Position numbers and translations under genes: made by a program. Positions 47,711 through 57,310 of a stretch of DNA of 64,000 nt are shown piece by piece. Every line of letters starts with the position of its first letter. The stretch's first letter is position 1. Source of the DNA: Hyphomonadaceae bacterium JAD_PAG50586_4 (GTDB taxonomy: Bacteria > Pseudomonadota > Alphaproteobacteria > Caulobacterales > Aquidulcibacteraceae); contig CP096134.1 in assembly GCA_023242925.1 (NCBI GenBank), positions 372,001-436,000 on the forward strand, written 5' to 3'. Below the pieces are notes generated by a model. That model was not told the DNA's origin, did not search any database, and saw only the letters and a list, made by a program, of their open reading frames with translations.

Positions 47711-48013
47711 ATGAGCGAGAGTGGGATGTCGCCAGATCAAGACAGCGAGGAGGCCGCCTTCGCCCTCGATGATGACGATGCGGTTGTCATGCTTGCGCCC
47801 TTCTACGACGCGCGCCCCGCGCGCCAGGCTTGGCGCGCCGATCCTGACTGCGCTCCGTTCGACAAACCGGTTTATGCGCGCGAGCCGGAATCGATCCGCA
47901 TCCTTATCGCGGTGCGTGACGAAAACGGCTGGGTCGCGATCCGCCGCGACGGAGAATTGCGCACGCTTGAAACGGTAGCGGCCTGGGCGCCGCTGTCGGC
48001 CGCGATCGCGTGA
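47711..48013 (+). CDS. small acidic protein, SOS-type promoter
   Basis: A 100-residue protein of unknown family. The N-terminus is strongly acidic (DQDSEEAAFALDDDDAVVM), followed by PFYDARPARQAWRADPDCAPFDKPVYAREPESIRILIAVRDENGWVAIR, which looks folded. The LexA-type promoter only 16 bp upstream suggests induction by DNA damage. It follows the DUF4062 gene in the cargo part of the transfer region. Confidence 0.6.
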   Translation: MSESGMSPDQDSEEAAFALDDDDAVVMLAPFYDARPARQAWRADPDCAPFDKPVYAREPESIRILIAVRDENGWVAIRRDGELRTLETVAAWAPLSAAIA

Positions 48014-48140
48014 GACCACCACGCGCGCGTGACCATCAACACTGCGCCATCAGCCCCGTGTTCGATCCGCCGGAGGCGCATCCAAGGATGGAGAGGGACG
48101 CGCCCCGCGTCCCGATGCTCAAGAGCGGCCGCCGCGCGCA

Positions 48141-48194
48141 GCCCGCGTCCAGGGCCGCGCTAAAGCGCGGCTCGCGTCAGCCCTGGACGCGGGC
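48141..48194. repeat. 54-nt nested palindrome
   Basis: GCCCGCGTCCAGGGC (48141-48155) is the exact reverse complement of GCCCTGGACGCGGGC (48180-48194). Inside it CGCGC-TAAA-GCGCG (48156-48169) forms a second hairpin directly abutting the left arm. It lies between the acidic-protein gene and the zinc-ribbon gene. It has no T tract. It could be a mobile palindromic element or an RNA structure. Confidence 0.8.
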
Positions 48195-48259
48195 GAGCAC
48201 GGTGGCACCGGGCTGGCGCTGATGCTTGCCGTCAACAACAGAACGAGTTCACGCCGCTC

Positions 48260-48607
48260 ATGGTCTGGTACAACGACAAAGACCGCGGCTGCCGGCTGGG
48301 CTCGTGCACTACGCTCGGCATCTTCATCTCCTGCACCAAGTGCAATCATTGTGCGCGTATCCGCTTGGACACGGCGCTGCGTCTCTGGGGCGAGCGCGCC
48401 TTCGCGCGCGACATCGCCCGCGATCTCCGCTGCAGCAGATGCGGCGCGCGCGCCGCGTCCACGCACACGATTTCGGATCTGCGACCACCTTGGGTCATAG
48501 ATGACGATCCCGGCGGCGGCTTTGCGCTCGGACCGAACTGGCCGATTGTCGATCCCCGCCGGCGCCGGCCACACGCGCCGCCATCACACGGGGTTGGAAG
48601 TAGCTGA
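48260..48607 (+). CDS. zinc-ribbon hypothetical protein
   Basis: A 115-residue protein. Two cysteine pairs (CTKCNHCARIRLD and LRCSRCGARAAS) flank a helix, a zinc-ribbon layout. A Pro-rich basic tail follows. It is common in alphaproteobacterial plasmid and element regions, function unknown. The start is not firmly supported by a ribosome site. Confidence 0.6.
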   Translation: MVWYNDKDRGCRLGSCTTLGIFISCTKCNHCARIRLDTALRLWGERAFARDIARDLRCSRCGARAASTHTISDLRPPWVIDDDPGGGFALGPNWPIVDPRRRRPHAPPSHGVGSS

Positions 48608-48666
48608 AACGCGCATCGCGCGGCGTGGCATAGGCACGATCCCGCCCATCGACGTTTTCGCGCTCT

Positions 48667-48696
48667 GATGGTTCGATAGCACGCAACAGAACCATC
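48667..48696. promoter_or_regulatory. 8-bp inverted repeat before the HTH gene
   Basis: GATGGTTC (48667-48674) and GAACCATC (48689-48696) are reverse complements 14 bp apart, just upstream of the HTH gene at 48708 or 48792. Candidate autoregulatory operator. Confidence 0.35.
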
Positions 48697-48707
48697 TGGA
48701 GCCAAGC

Positions 48708-49079
48708 ATGCACGCGGGCCCACAGACCACGCCAACACTTCGGCGCCGCCCGCGTCACGCCTCGCGCGCCACCTGCGTCGCGTTGGCGGACATGCCGGCC
48801 TATCCGCCTGCACTCGTTGACATGGTCGAGCGCACGATAAGGGAGCTGCCCCGCGGCCGGCTCTGGTTCACCTACAAAGACATTCAGTTTTATTTCGGTG
48901 TCTCGCGCGCGACCGTCGCGCGCCGTTTGCGTGAAGGTCTGGTGCCCGGCGTTTTGATGGAGGGCGATAGCGTGATCGAGGACGCACCCGTGCGCCGCTT
49001 CGATCTCGAACAACTACGCTGGCTCTTGCTCGCGGTTCGCTTCCACAGCCGACGTCGCCCCGATCAGAGTCGGATATGA
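48708..49079 (+). CDS. helix-turn-helix DNA-binding protein
   Basis: A 123-residue protein with the core LVDMVERTIRELPRGRLWFTYKDIQFYFGVSRATVARRLREGLVPGV, a winged helix with the recognition helix RATVARRLREG. ATG 48792 (MPAYPPALVDMVERTI) is an equally good start. It stands between the zinc-ribbon gene and the Cus block. About 217 bp of unassigned sequence follow. Confidence 0.65.
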   Translation: MHAGPQTTPTLRRRPRHASRATCVALADMPAYPPALVDMVERTIRELPRGRLWFTYKDIQFYFGVSRATVARRLREGLVPGVLMEGDSVIEDAPVRRFDLEQLRWLLLAVRFHSRRRPDQSRI

Positions 49080-49296
49080 CCCGGCGCGCACACGAGGGCG
49101 CGCGCTTGATGGATTGTATTGCTGCGGGGGACCGTCAACGAGGGACGCTGTAGCGAGCGGGTCGCCGGGCGCATTCGAAACCACTACGCAGAGCGCCGAG
49201 CTTGGTTACCAAACTTCTGAGTTTCCGGTGTTAATTTACCCCTGACAGCACTGCCGCATTGACGATGTCTCGACCCTTTCGCAGTATTGTGGGGTC

Positions 49297-49653
49297 ATGC
49301 GCCGGTTTTGGCCCTCTTTGGTCGTGGTTGTAGCGCTCGCCTCTGGCGGGATCGCGAACGCTATGGTCATGGCCGATTGTCCGATGTTGGAGCGTGTGGC
49401 TGACGCGGCGATGTCCGGCGAACATGATTGCTGTCCTGACGACACGCCCGCCGCGCCAAGCGAACAGCCCGCCAAGCAGATGGGCGATTGCGCGATGGGC
49501 CAGGCGTGCCGCGCTGGCCCCGCGATCGCGCCAACCATCGCGCCGGTTTCCATCGTTCTGCAGGCGATTGTTGCGCGCGATCCCGTCGTGTCCGACACAG
49601 GCGCCGCATCGCGCGCGCCGGACGCGTTCTGGCGACCTCCACGAACCATCTGA
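49297..49653 (+). CDS. Cys-rich periplasmic protein upstream of the Cus operon
   Basis: A 118-residue secreted protein: signal (PSLVVVVALASGGIANA), then Cys and Met residues in MADCPML, GEHDCCPDDT and GDCAMGQACRAG. Such small Cys-containing proteins often precede heavy-metal efflux operons; a chaperone or sensor role is inference. No classical domain is recognised. Confidence 0.7.
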   Translation: MRRFWPSLVVVVALASGGIANAMVMADCPMLERVADAAMSGEHDCCPDDTPAAPSEQPAKQMGDCAMGQACRAGPAIAPTIAPVSIVLQAIVARDPVVSDTGAASRAPDAFWRPPRTI

Positions 49654-49731
49654 CACCGAAGAATAGCGCCTTGTTGCGCGCGTCAGCGCGTGCTCGCGCT
49701 TTGGTTTGTCAGATAATCTGGAGCATCTTTC

Positions 49732-50954
49732 ATGCGCGCCGCATGGTTAGCATGCTGCGCAATCGGGTTCAGCCCGATCGCACATGCGCAAGAATTGAGT
49801 TTTGCGGACGCGCTCGCGCGCGCCGCAGACGGGCCGAGCGTAGAGGCCGGGCGCGCTTCAGCGCGCGCCGCAGAACTCGCCGTGGGTCCAGCCGGACAAT
49901 TGCCCGATCCCGAACTCGTGCTTGGCGTCGAGAATGTGCCGGTCAGCGGAATAGACCGCTATCGGCTCGACCGCGACGAGATGACCATGCAGCGCATCGG
50001 CATCATGCAAGAGATGCCGAACGGCTTGAGCGCCCGCCGCGCCATGGCCGAAGCGCAAGCCGAACGTGCGAGCGTGGACCTCGATTTGGCGCGGCTCGAA
50101 GCCCGATTGGGCGCCGCGCAAGCCTGGATAGCGCTCCATTATGCCCAACGCCGCGCCGCCACCTTGGCTCAGTTGTTGAACGAAGCTCAAGCTTCGGCCG
50201 CCGCCGCGCGCGCGCGCCTTCAAGCGGCGCGGGCAGTGTCGATGACGCCATCGAAGCGGAAATTGAGGCTGCGCGACTGGAAGACCGCGTCGCCACGCTT
50301 CACGCCGACGCCGCGCGCGCCCGCGCCGAACTGCGGCGCTGGATCGGCGACGCTGCCGATGAAGATCCATCCGCTTCGGCGCCCACATTCGAAATCGATC
50401 CCGAGCATATGCGCCAGCATTTGCGCCGCCATCCAGAACTCGCTGCCTTCAACGCGGACGAGGATGCAGCGGAGGCGGAGCTCGCTCTGGCGCGCGCCGA
50501 GCGGCGTCCGGATTGGTCGTGGGAGCTTTCTTATGGCCGGCGCGATCCAAGCTTTGGCGACATGGCGTCGGTTGAAGTTCGCGTCGGCTTGCCGCTCTTC
50601 CAACCTTGGCGCCAGGGGCCCTTGGTTGCCGCGCGACGCGCGGACTTAGCGCGTGTCGGGGCAGAACGCAGCGCGGTCGAGCGCGAGCATGCATCGATGC
50701 TTGAAGGCTGGCTGGCGGAGCATGCCGCCATCTCAAGCAATCTTGCTCGTACCCGAGACATACGTCTGCCGTTGGCGCGACGTCGCGCTGCATCTGCGAT
50801 GGGCGCCTTTGCCGCAGGCACGACGTCAACAAGCGATGTCATCGAAGCCCGGCGCGGCCTGCTTGAAGCGGAGTTGGAGCTATTCGATCTCGAAGAGCGG
50901 CGTGCGCTGATCGGCGCGACTTTGACGCTCCAATACGCGGAGCAAACGCCATGA
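49732..50954 (+). CDS. cusC: CusC/TolC-family outer-membrane efflux protein, frameshift
   Basis: About 407 residues. The signal (LACCAIGFSPIAHAQ) and the first TolC repeat (FADALARAADGPSVEAGRASARAAELAVG) are followed by GIMQEMPNGLSARRAMAEAQAE. At about 50229-50234 one base is missing in the G run after LQAA, and the frame continues GSVDDAIEAEIEAARLEDRV. The second repeat runs to YAEQTP. Its stop overlaps the CusB start. It forms the outer-membrane duct of the Cus pump. Confidence 0.87.
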
Positions 50955-52417
50955 TCATCGCTCCGAGAACGGCGTTTCTTGCAGGCGCCGCCTTGATCGC
51001 TCTGTTGGCTGTTGGCGCCGGCGGCTATTGGCTGGGCGCAAATCGCACGCCGATGAACGCGGCGTCCCAATCCGAGGACGGACGCCGGGTGCTCTATTGG
51101 TACGACCCGATGGTTCCCGATCAGCATTTCGATGCGCCGGGCCAATCGCCGTTCATGGATATGGAGCTCGTCCCACGCTACGCCGATGAAGGTCCGGTCG
51201 AGGCCGGCGTGCGCATTGATCCCGGCGTCGCACAAAATCTTGGCGTGCGGTTGGCTACCGTCGAGAGCGAGCCGGTGGCGCGCTCGCTCACAGCGGCCGG
51301 AATTATCGCCTTCAGCGAACGCAGCATCGCCAATGTGCAAGCGCGCTCTGGCGGTTTTGTCGAGCGCACTTATGGTCGCGCGGTCGGCGACGTCGTGGGC
51401 GCGGGCGCGCCGCTCGTCGATATTCGCGTCCCCGACTGGGCGGCGGCGCAAGCGGAATATCTAGCGTTGCGCGGGGAGGCGGGCGAACTCGCCGCAGCGG
51501 CGCGCCAACGTCTTGTGATGTTGGGCATGCCGCAATCTTTGATCGAGCGCGTCGAACGCGAAGGCGCCGCCCGTCCCGTCGCCACGATTGTTTCGCCTGT
51601 CTCGGGCGCCATCACCGCACTCGATCTGCGCGCCGGGATGACGGTCGCACAAGGCGCGCCCATCGCTTCGATCAATGGCCTGTCGCCGGTCTGGCTTGTG
51701 GTGTCGCTCTCCCAGGCGGATGCGGGCCTTGCACAACCCGGCGACCGGGTCGTCGCCAGCGTCCCAGCTTATCCAGGCGATACGTTCTCGGGACGCGTCG
51801 AGACAATCTTGCCCGCGGCAAACGCCGCGACGCGCACAATCGAAGTGCGCATCGCGCTCGCCAACAATGATGGACGCCTGCGGCCGGGCATGACTGCGGA
51901 CGCGCAATTGTCAGAACGGCGTTCTGCGCCGGCGCTGATGATCCCCGCTGAGGCCGTCATTCGCACAGGTAGGCGCACACTGGTCATCGTCGCCGGCGAG
52001 AACGGCCGCTATGCGCCAACCGAAATCGAACTCGGCCGGCGGGCCGGGGATCGCATCGAGGTGCGGCGCGGTTTGAGTGAAGGCCAGAACGTCGTTGCTT
52101 CGGGACAATTCCTGATCGATTCCGAAGCCAACCTCAGTGGCGCGTTGGCCCGGCTTGAAGCGTCGTCGTCGGGGCAGGCAGCGACGCAGTCCCACAACGC
52201 CACCGGCCGTGTCACCGCGCTCAATGGTTTGAACGTCACAATCGCACACGGTCCGGTGCCTAGCCTGCAATGGCCAAGCATGACCATGGCTTTCGTGCTG
52301 GAGCGCCCTGAACAAGCACGCGGCATTGCCATCGGCGACACGATCACGTTTCGCTTCCGCCAAGACGGCTCTCGTTATGTGATCGTCGATATTCGCGAAG
52401 GCGAGGCGCGGCCATGA
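50951..52417 (+). CDS. cusB: CusB periplasmic adaptor with C-terminal CusF-like domain
   Basis: A 488-residue membrane-fusion protein. After an N-terminal anchor it has a metal-binding segment ([29 protein letters not shown]) and the usual barrel-sandwich and beta-barrel parts. The C-terminal 70 residues ([32 protein letters not shown]) repeat the CusF pattern His-x7-Trp-Pro-x-Met-x-Met. Such built-in chaperone domains are known in alphaproteobacterial CusB proteins. Confidence 0.92.
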   Translation: MIIAPRTAFLAGAALIALLAVGAGGYWLGANRTPMNAASQSEDGRRVLYWYDPMVPDQHFDAPGQSPFMDMELVPRYADEGPVEAGVRIDPGVAQNLGVRLATVESEPVARSLTAAGIIAFSERSIANVQARSGGFVERTYGRAVGDVVGAGAPLVDIRVPDWAAAQAEYLALRGEAGELAAAARQRLVMLGMPQSLIERVEREGAARPVATIVSPVSGAITALDLRAGMTVAQGAPIASINGLSPVWLVVSLSQADAGLAQPGDRVVASVPAYPGDTFSGRVETILPAANAATRTIEVRIALANNDGRLRPGMTADAQLSERRSAPALMIPAEAVIRTGRRTLVIVAGENGRYAPTEIELGRRAGDRIEVRRGLSEGQNVVASGQFLIDSEANLSGALARLEASSSGQAATQSHNATGRVTALNGLNVTIAHGPVPSLQWPSMTMAFVLERPEQARGIAIGDTITFRFRQDGSRYVIVDIREGEARP

Positions 52418-55400
52418 TTGCAGCGCTCATCCGCTGGTCGGTCGCCAACCGACTTCTGGTCGTGTTAGCGACGCTTGTGCTTGCAATTGCCGGCGCGCTC
52501 GCGGTGCGATCGACGCCTGTTGATGCGCTGCCGGATTTGTCCGACGTGCAGGTCGTCATCCGCACGACCTATCCGGGGCAGGCGCCGCAGATCGTCGAGG
52601 ATCAAGTCACTTATCCGCTGACGACGACGATGCTCTCCGTGCCAGGCGCACGCACCGTGCGTGGATACTCGTTCTTCGGCGATTCCTTCGTCTATGTGAT
52701 TTTCGAGGATGGGACCGATCTCTATTGGGCGCGCTCACGCGTGCTTGAATATCTGAACCAGGTGCAGGGACGCCTGCCCGCGTCCGCCCGCTCATCATTG
52801 GGACCTGACGCGACCGGTGTGGGATGGGTCTATCAATACGCGCTCATTGATCGAAGCGGCCGGCACGACCTTGGCCAATTGCGCAGTCTCCAAGATTGGC
52901 TGCTGCGCTTTGAACTGAAGAGCGTGCCCGGTGTCGCCGAGGTCGCCTCCATCGGCGGCATGGTGCGCCAATATCAGATCGTCTTGGATCCTGGGCGGAT
53001 GGCGGCTTACGGCGTATCGCAGGCGCAAGTGGCCGAAGCCGTGCGCGCCGCCAATGGCGAGACCGGCGGCGCGGTCGTGGAGGTAGGCGAAGCCGAGCAC
53101 ATGGTGCGCGCTTCCGGCTATCTGCGAACGCTCGAGGATTTCGACGCCATTCCCCTGGGGCTCGGCGCCAACGGGACGCCGGTGCGGCTTGCGGATGTCG
53201 CCTGGGTGCAGATCGGCCCCGAGATGCGACGCGGCATCGCCGAACTCAATGGCGAAGGCGAAGTGGCTGGCGGCGTGGTCGTCATTCGCGCCGGTGAGAA
53301 TGCGCGCGAAGTGATCGAAGCGGTGCGTGCCCGTCTGACCGAATTGGAGCGCAGCCTGCCCGAAGGCGTGGAGGTCGTGACGACGTACGATCGCTCGTCC
53401 TTGATTGACCGCGCGATTGAGAACCTCACCAGCAAGTTGGCCGAAGAATTTATTGTCGTCGCGCTCGTGTGCGCGCTCTTCCTGTTTCACCTGCGCTCAG
53501 CCTTGGTGGCGATTGTCACGCTGCCGCTCGGAATCATGGCCGCGTTTTTGGTCATGCGGGTGCAAGGCGTTGACGCCAACATCATGTCGCTCTCGGGCAT
53601 CGCCATCGCCATCGGCGCCATGGTGGATGCAGCGATTGTGATGATCGAGAACGCGCACAAGAAGCTGGAACGCTGGCGCGACGCCCATGACGGTGAGATG
53701 CCCAAAGGCGAAGATCATTGGCGTGTCATCACTGATGCAGCCGTGGAGGTCGGGCCCGCGCTCTTCTTCAGCCTGCTGATCATCACGCTCTCTTTCGTGC
53801 CAGTGTTCACATTGCAGGCGCAGGAGGGGCGGCTCTTTGCGCCGCTCGCCTTCACCAAGACCTATGCGATGGCCGCTGCCGCGGCGCTCGCCGTCACTTT
53901 GACGCCGGTGCTGATGGGATATTGGATACGCGGACGCATACCCCACGAGAACGCCAATCCGCTGAACAATTGGCTCGCCGCGCTCTACCAGCCGGCGATC
54001 GATTTCGCGCTCAACGCGCCGAAGGTCATTCTCCTCATCGCCGCGCTCGCACTTGCCACCACAGCATGGCCGCTCTCGCGCATCGGCGGTGAGTTCATGC
54101 CGATGATGGACGAGGGCGATCTCCTTTATATGCCGACCGCACTGCCGGGCCTGTCGGCGGCGGAGGCGTCGGAATTGCTGCAGCAGACCGACAGGCTGAT
54201 ACGCACGGTGCCGGAAGTCGAAAGCGTGTTCGGCAAGGCGGGGCGGGCCGAGACCGCCACCGATCCCGCCCCGCTCGAAATGTTCGAGACCACGATCCAG
54301 TTTCGACCGCGCTCACAGTGGCGTCCCGGCATGACGCCGGAGCGCATCATCGAGGAACTGGATCGTACGGTGCGCGTGCCGGGGCTGACCAATGTCTGGG
54401 TGCCGCCAATCCGCAACCGCATCGATATGTTGGCGACAGGCGTGAAGACGCCGATCGGCGTCAAGGTCAGCGGGCCGGATCTGGCGTCCATCGACGTGGC
54501 CGCGCGCACCATCGAAGGCGTGGCGCGGAGCGTGCCCGGCGTTTCATCAGCGATTGCCGAACGCATCTCCGGCGGGCGCTATATCAATGTCGATATCGAT
54601 CGCTTCGCGGCGGCGCGTTACGGATTGAACGTCGAAGACGTGCAGGCGGTCGTGTCCGGCGCAATCGGCGGCGAGAATATCGGCGAAGTGATCGATGGAC
54701 GCGCGCGCTACCCGATCAATTTGCGCTATCCGCGTGAAACGCGCGATCTGCTCGAAGCTCTGATCGCGCTCCCCATCGTCACCGAAGCGGGCTTGCGTCT
54801 GACTTTGGGCGAAGTCGCGCGCGTTAGCATCGCCGACGGCCCGTCCATGATCCGCAGTGAGAACGGCAGGCTTTCGGCGTTCGTCTATGTCGATGTGCGC
54901 GGGCGTGACCTCGCCTCGGTGGTGGGAGATTTGCGGCAAGCGGTGGCAAGCGAGCAATTGCCTTCCGGCGTCAGCGTCGCCTATTCGGGACAGTTCGAAT
55001 ATCTCGCCCGCGCGAGCGAGCGGCTGATGCTTGTCGGGCCCGCCACGCTCGCGATCATCTTCCTCTTGCTCTATCTCACCTTCCGGCGCTTCGACGAAGC
55101 CGCGATCGTGATGGCCAGCCTGCCTTTTGCTCTGACCGGCGGCATTTGGCTGGTCTATCTGCTTGGCTACGATTTCTCCGTCGCCGTCGCGGTTGGCTTC
55201 ATCGCGCTCGCTGGTCTCGCCGCCGAGTTCGGCGTGGTCATGTTGATCTATCTGAAGAATGCGCTCGGCGAACGCGTCGAGCGCGGCGAGGCGATCACCC
55301 CGCAGATGTTGATGGAAGCCGTGCGCGAAGGCGCGCTGCTGCGCCTTAGACCAAAGGCAATGACAGTCGCGGTCATTCTTGCCGGCCTTTTGCCGATCCT

Positions 55401-55590
55401 TTGGACAGGCGGCGCCGGTGCGGAAGTCATGCGCCGGATTGCGGCGCCTCTCGTCGGCGGCATGGTGACTGCGCCGTTGCTCTCTTTGTTCGTTATCCCC
55501 GCGGTCTATCTTATGATCCGCCGCCGCGGGTTGGAGCGTAAACCGCTTCAGCACACCGAAGGGCGGATCGCCCATGAGACTGGAGACTGA
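52414..55590 (+). CDS. cusA: CusA heavy-metal RND efflux pump
   Basis: A 1058-residue heavy-metal RND transporter with 12 predicted helices. The porter domain motifs [19 protein letters not shown] and [19 protein letters not shown] are typical of CusA. Met residues in [13 protein letters not shown] and RIDMLATG occupy the three copper-binding methionine contexts of CusA. It exports Cu(I)/Ag(I) with proton import. Overlaps CusB by four bases; CusF follows three bases later. Confidence 0.94.
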   Translation: MIAALIRWSVANRLLVVLATLVLAIAGALAVRSTPVDALPDLSDVQVVIRTTYPGQAPQIVEDQVTYPLTTTMLSVPGARTVRGYSFFGDSFVYVIFEDGTDLYWARSRVLEYLNQVQGRLPASARSSLGPDATGVGWVYQYALIDRSGRHDLGQLRSLQDWLLRFELKSVPGVAEVASIGGMVRQYQIVLDPGRMAAYGVSQAQVAEAVRAANGETGGAVVEVGEAEHMVRASGYLRTLEDFDAIPLGLGANGTPVRLADVAWVQIGPEMRRGIAELNGEGEVAGGVVVIRAGENAREVIEAVRARLTELERSLPEGVEVVTTYDRSSLIDRAIENLTSKLAEEFIVVALVCALFLFHLRSALVAIVTLPLGIMAAFLVMRVQGVDANIMSLSGIAIAIGAMVDAAIVMIENAHKKLERWRDAHDGEMPKGEDHWRVITDAAVEVGPALFFSLLIITLSFVPVFTLQAQEGRLFAPLAFTKTYAMAAAAALAVTLTPVLMGYWIRGRIPHENANPLNNWLAALYQPAIDFALNAPKVILLIAALALATTAWPLSRIGGEFMPMMDEGDLLYMPTALPGLSAAEASELLQQTDRLIRTVPEVESVFGKAGRAETATDPAPLEMFETTIQFRPRSQWRPGMTPERIIEELDRTVRVPGLTNVWVPPIRNRIDMLATGVKTPIGVKVSGPDLASIDVAARTIEGVARSVPGVSSAIAERISGGRYINVDIDRFAAARYGLNVEDVQAVVSGAIGGENIGEVIDGRARYPINLRYPRETRDLLEALIALPIVTEAGLRLTLGEVARVSIADGPSMIRSENGRLSAFVYVDVRGRDLASVVGDLRQAVASEQLPSGVSVAYSGQFEYLARASERLMLVGPATLAIIFLLLYLTFRRFDEAAIVMASLPFALTGGIWLVYLLGYDFSVAVAVGFIALAGLAAEFGVVMLIYLKNALGERVERGEAITPQMLMEAVREGALLRLRPKAMTVAVILAGLLPILWTGGAGAEVMRRIAAPLVGGMVTAPLLSLFVIPAVYLMIRRRGLERKPLQHTEGRIAHETGD

Positions 55591-55592
55591 CA

Positions 55593-55934
55593 ATGAAGGC
55601 GCTTGTGCTTCCGATCGCATTACTCGGCGCGGCCTGTTCGCCGCCGGCCCCCGAACCCGCCGCCACATCGGACATGGCCGCCATGGAAGCTCCCGCTGAA
55701 ACGCCGTCAGGGCCGATCACTTCAATGGGCACCGTTACAGCAATCGACGTCGCCGCTGGCACGGTTTCGCTCGATCACGAAGCGATCGCCGCGATCAATT
55801 GGCCGGCGATGTCGATGCAGTTCACAACCGAAGACCCCGCAATCCTGCAAGGTATTGCCGTGGGCGACCGGGTCTCGTTCGAACTCAAAAACGCGAGCGA
55901 GACCCAAGTGATCACGGCGATCGCGAAGCAATGA
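55593..55934 (+). CDS. cusF: CusF periplasmic copper chaperone (lipoprotein-like)
   Basis: A 113-residue protein. The N-terminus (VLPIALLGAACSPP) ends in a lipobox-like GAAC, so it may be membrane-tethered. A Met-rich linker leads to the OB-fold: TVTAIDVAAGTVSLDHEAIAAINWPAMSMQF. His-x7-Trp-Pro-x-Met-x-Met is the Cu(I)/Ag(I) site. It hands metal to the CusCBA pump. Confidence 0.92.
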   Translation: MKALVLPIALLGAACSPPAPEPAATSDMAAMEAPAETPSGPITSMGTVTAIDVAAGTVSLDHEAIAAINWPAMSMQFTTEDPAILQGIAVGDRVSFELKNASETQVITAIAKQ

Positions 55935-55940
55935 CGCGTC

Positions 55941-55962
55941 GGCGGGCGCTCTGGCGCCTGCC
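55941..55962 (+). terminator. hairpin after cusF
   Basis: GGCGGGCGC (55941-55949) pairs with GCGCCTGCC (55954-55962) with one G-U pair and a TCTG loop, seven bases after the cusF stop. No T tract; it may end or protect the Cus transcript. Confidence 0.4.
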
Positions 55963-56163
55963 GCATGGCGGCGCAATCGCGCGAGCGCGAGGCGGCTAGC
56001 GTCGGTCACAAACGGTTCTACTCGGGCGCGCGAAGCAACGGGGCCGTCGGGCGTGCATTAGCGCTTGGCGCGCTTGGCGCGTGGTGTGGCAAGATCGTCG
56101 ATGATGCGGCATCCGCCCGACGGTCCGCTGCGCTTGCGACCGCGCCGAAGGTCAACAAGGGGC

Positions 56164-56194
56164 TTGATCCTCTAGCCGCTTGAGGATGTAGGAA
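56164..56194 (+). promoter_or_regulatory. MerR (CadR/PbrR-type) operator/promoter before lspA1
   Basis: TTGATC (56164-56169), a 19-bp spacer and TAGGAA (56189-56194). The dyad ATCCTCTAG-N3-CTTGAGGAT (56167-56187) has one mismatch to the perfect copy at 59659-59679. The spacing is the MerR activation spacing. Confidence 0.85.
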
Positions 56195-56219
56195 TGCGGG
56201 CGCGCCCGATTGTGAGACG

Positions 56220-56723
56220 ATGACGCCTTCAACAGCATCTCCATGGAACGGTCCGCTGTCCCTGCTTGCGGTCCCAGCCATCGTGGCTCTCGACCTCAAC
56301 GCCAAGGCCTGGGCCCGCGGAACCTTGATCGAGGGTGTTCCAATCGAGATCACCTCGTTCTTCACCTTGGCGCTGGGTTTCAATCGCGGCGTCGCGTTCG
56401 GTCTGATGAACGGCGCCGGCGTCGCATTCGTGGCTTGCGTCACTATCGTGATCACGCTCGTGTTTGGATTTTTGTGGTGGCGTGAAACCAACCCATTCGT
56501 TCGATTTGGCCTGGCGATGACCCTAGGCGGCGCGCTCGCCAACCTTGCCGACCGGCTCCAGCGCGGCGAAGTCACCGACTTCCTCGATGTCTATGCCGCT
56601 GGATTCCACTGGCCGACCTTCAACCTCGCAGACGCTGCCCTGACCCTGGGCGTTATGATCCTACTGGTCGCAAGCGCACGAAGACCGTCGCACTTTCGAG
56701 ACATGAGCGAGAACGAGGCATGA
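56220..56723 (+). CDS. lspA: lipoprotein signal peptidase LspA (copy 1)
   Basis: A 167-residue membrane aspartyl protease. Catalytic Asp residues lie in ANLADRL and FNLADAAL; LGFNRGVAFGL and GGALANLADR are family blocks. It removes prolipoprotein signal peptides after lipidation. Here it is the first gene after a metal-responsive promoter, recalling PbrC of lead-resistance operons. A second paralogue is at 60366. It overlaps the MAPEG gene. Confidence 0.92.
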   Translation: MTPSTASPWNGPLSLLAVPAIVALDLNAKAWARGTLIEGVPIEITSFFTLALGFNRGVAFGLMNGAGVAFVACVTIVITLVFGFLWWRETNPFVRFGLAMTLGGALANLADRLQRGEVTDFLDVYAAGFHWPTFNLADAALTLGVMILLVASARRPSHFRDMSENEA

Positions 56724-57262
56724 GCTTTAACCCCGAGCAGCGTGGCATTGTCATCGCTGCGGCGATCGCGATTGCGGTGACGGCGCTGGTGTTGTTCGCC
56801 GGGCATGCTTGGCTGCCAGCAGAGCGGCTGGCCATTCGGCCCGACATGCAGGTCGGCGACCGCATCGCTTATGCGCTGAAGTGGGAGCTGCTGCTCTTGC
56901 TGTGGCTCGCCGGTTGCGTGCGCGCCGTCAGCAGCGGCCGCTTTCGATCGCCCGCGGATCTGCGCGGCTCGGCCTACGCGCCGCCGAGCCCCGCCATCGC
57001 CGTACAAGCGGCGGTGCTGCAGAACACGTTGGAGCAAACCGTCCTTGCCATGGGCGCGCATCTGGTTTTGGCCAGCGTGCTGAGAGACGGCGAACTGGTT
57101 CTCATTCCGCTTCTGGTCATGTTGTTTCTGGTCGGACGCGTGAGCTTCGCCTGGGCCTATCCCAAGGGCGCGGCGGCGCGTGCGTTCGGCATGGCGCTGA
57201 CCGGGGCTGCGCTGATCGCAAGCCTCGGCATCGCCGCCGTCTTGATCGTGCTCGGGCGATGA
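56720..57262 (+). CDS. MAPEG-family membrane protein
   Basis: A 180-residue protein with four predicted helices. AVLQNTLEQTVLAMGAHLVLASVL and LFLVGRVSFAWAYPKGAAARAFGMALTG match the MAPEG fold (glutathione/eicosanoid membrane enzymes). It may act on glutathione or a lipid substrate; its place between LspA and Lnt is unusual. Confidence 0.75.
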   Translation: MSFNPEQRGIVIAAAIAIAVTALVLFAGHAWLPAERLAIRPDMQVGDRIAYALKWELLLLLWLAGCVRAVSSGRFRSPADLRGSAYAPPSPAIAVQAAVLQNTLEQTVLAMGAHLVLASVLRDGELVLIPLLVMLFLVGRVSFAWAYPKGAAARAFGMALTGAALIASLGIAAVLIVLGR

Positions 57263-57310
57263 TCGAAAGCGAAGTCGTCAGGCCGCTCTTTCCACGAGAC
57301 CGCAGCTAAC

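Noticed and set aside
54547..55668. 373-residue minus-strand open frame
   Set aside because: Antisense shadow of cusA.
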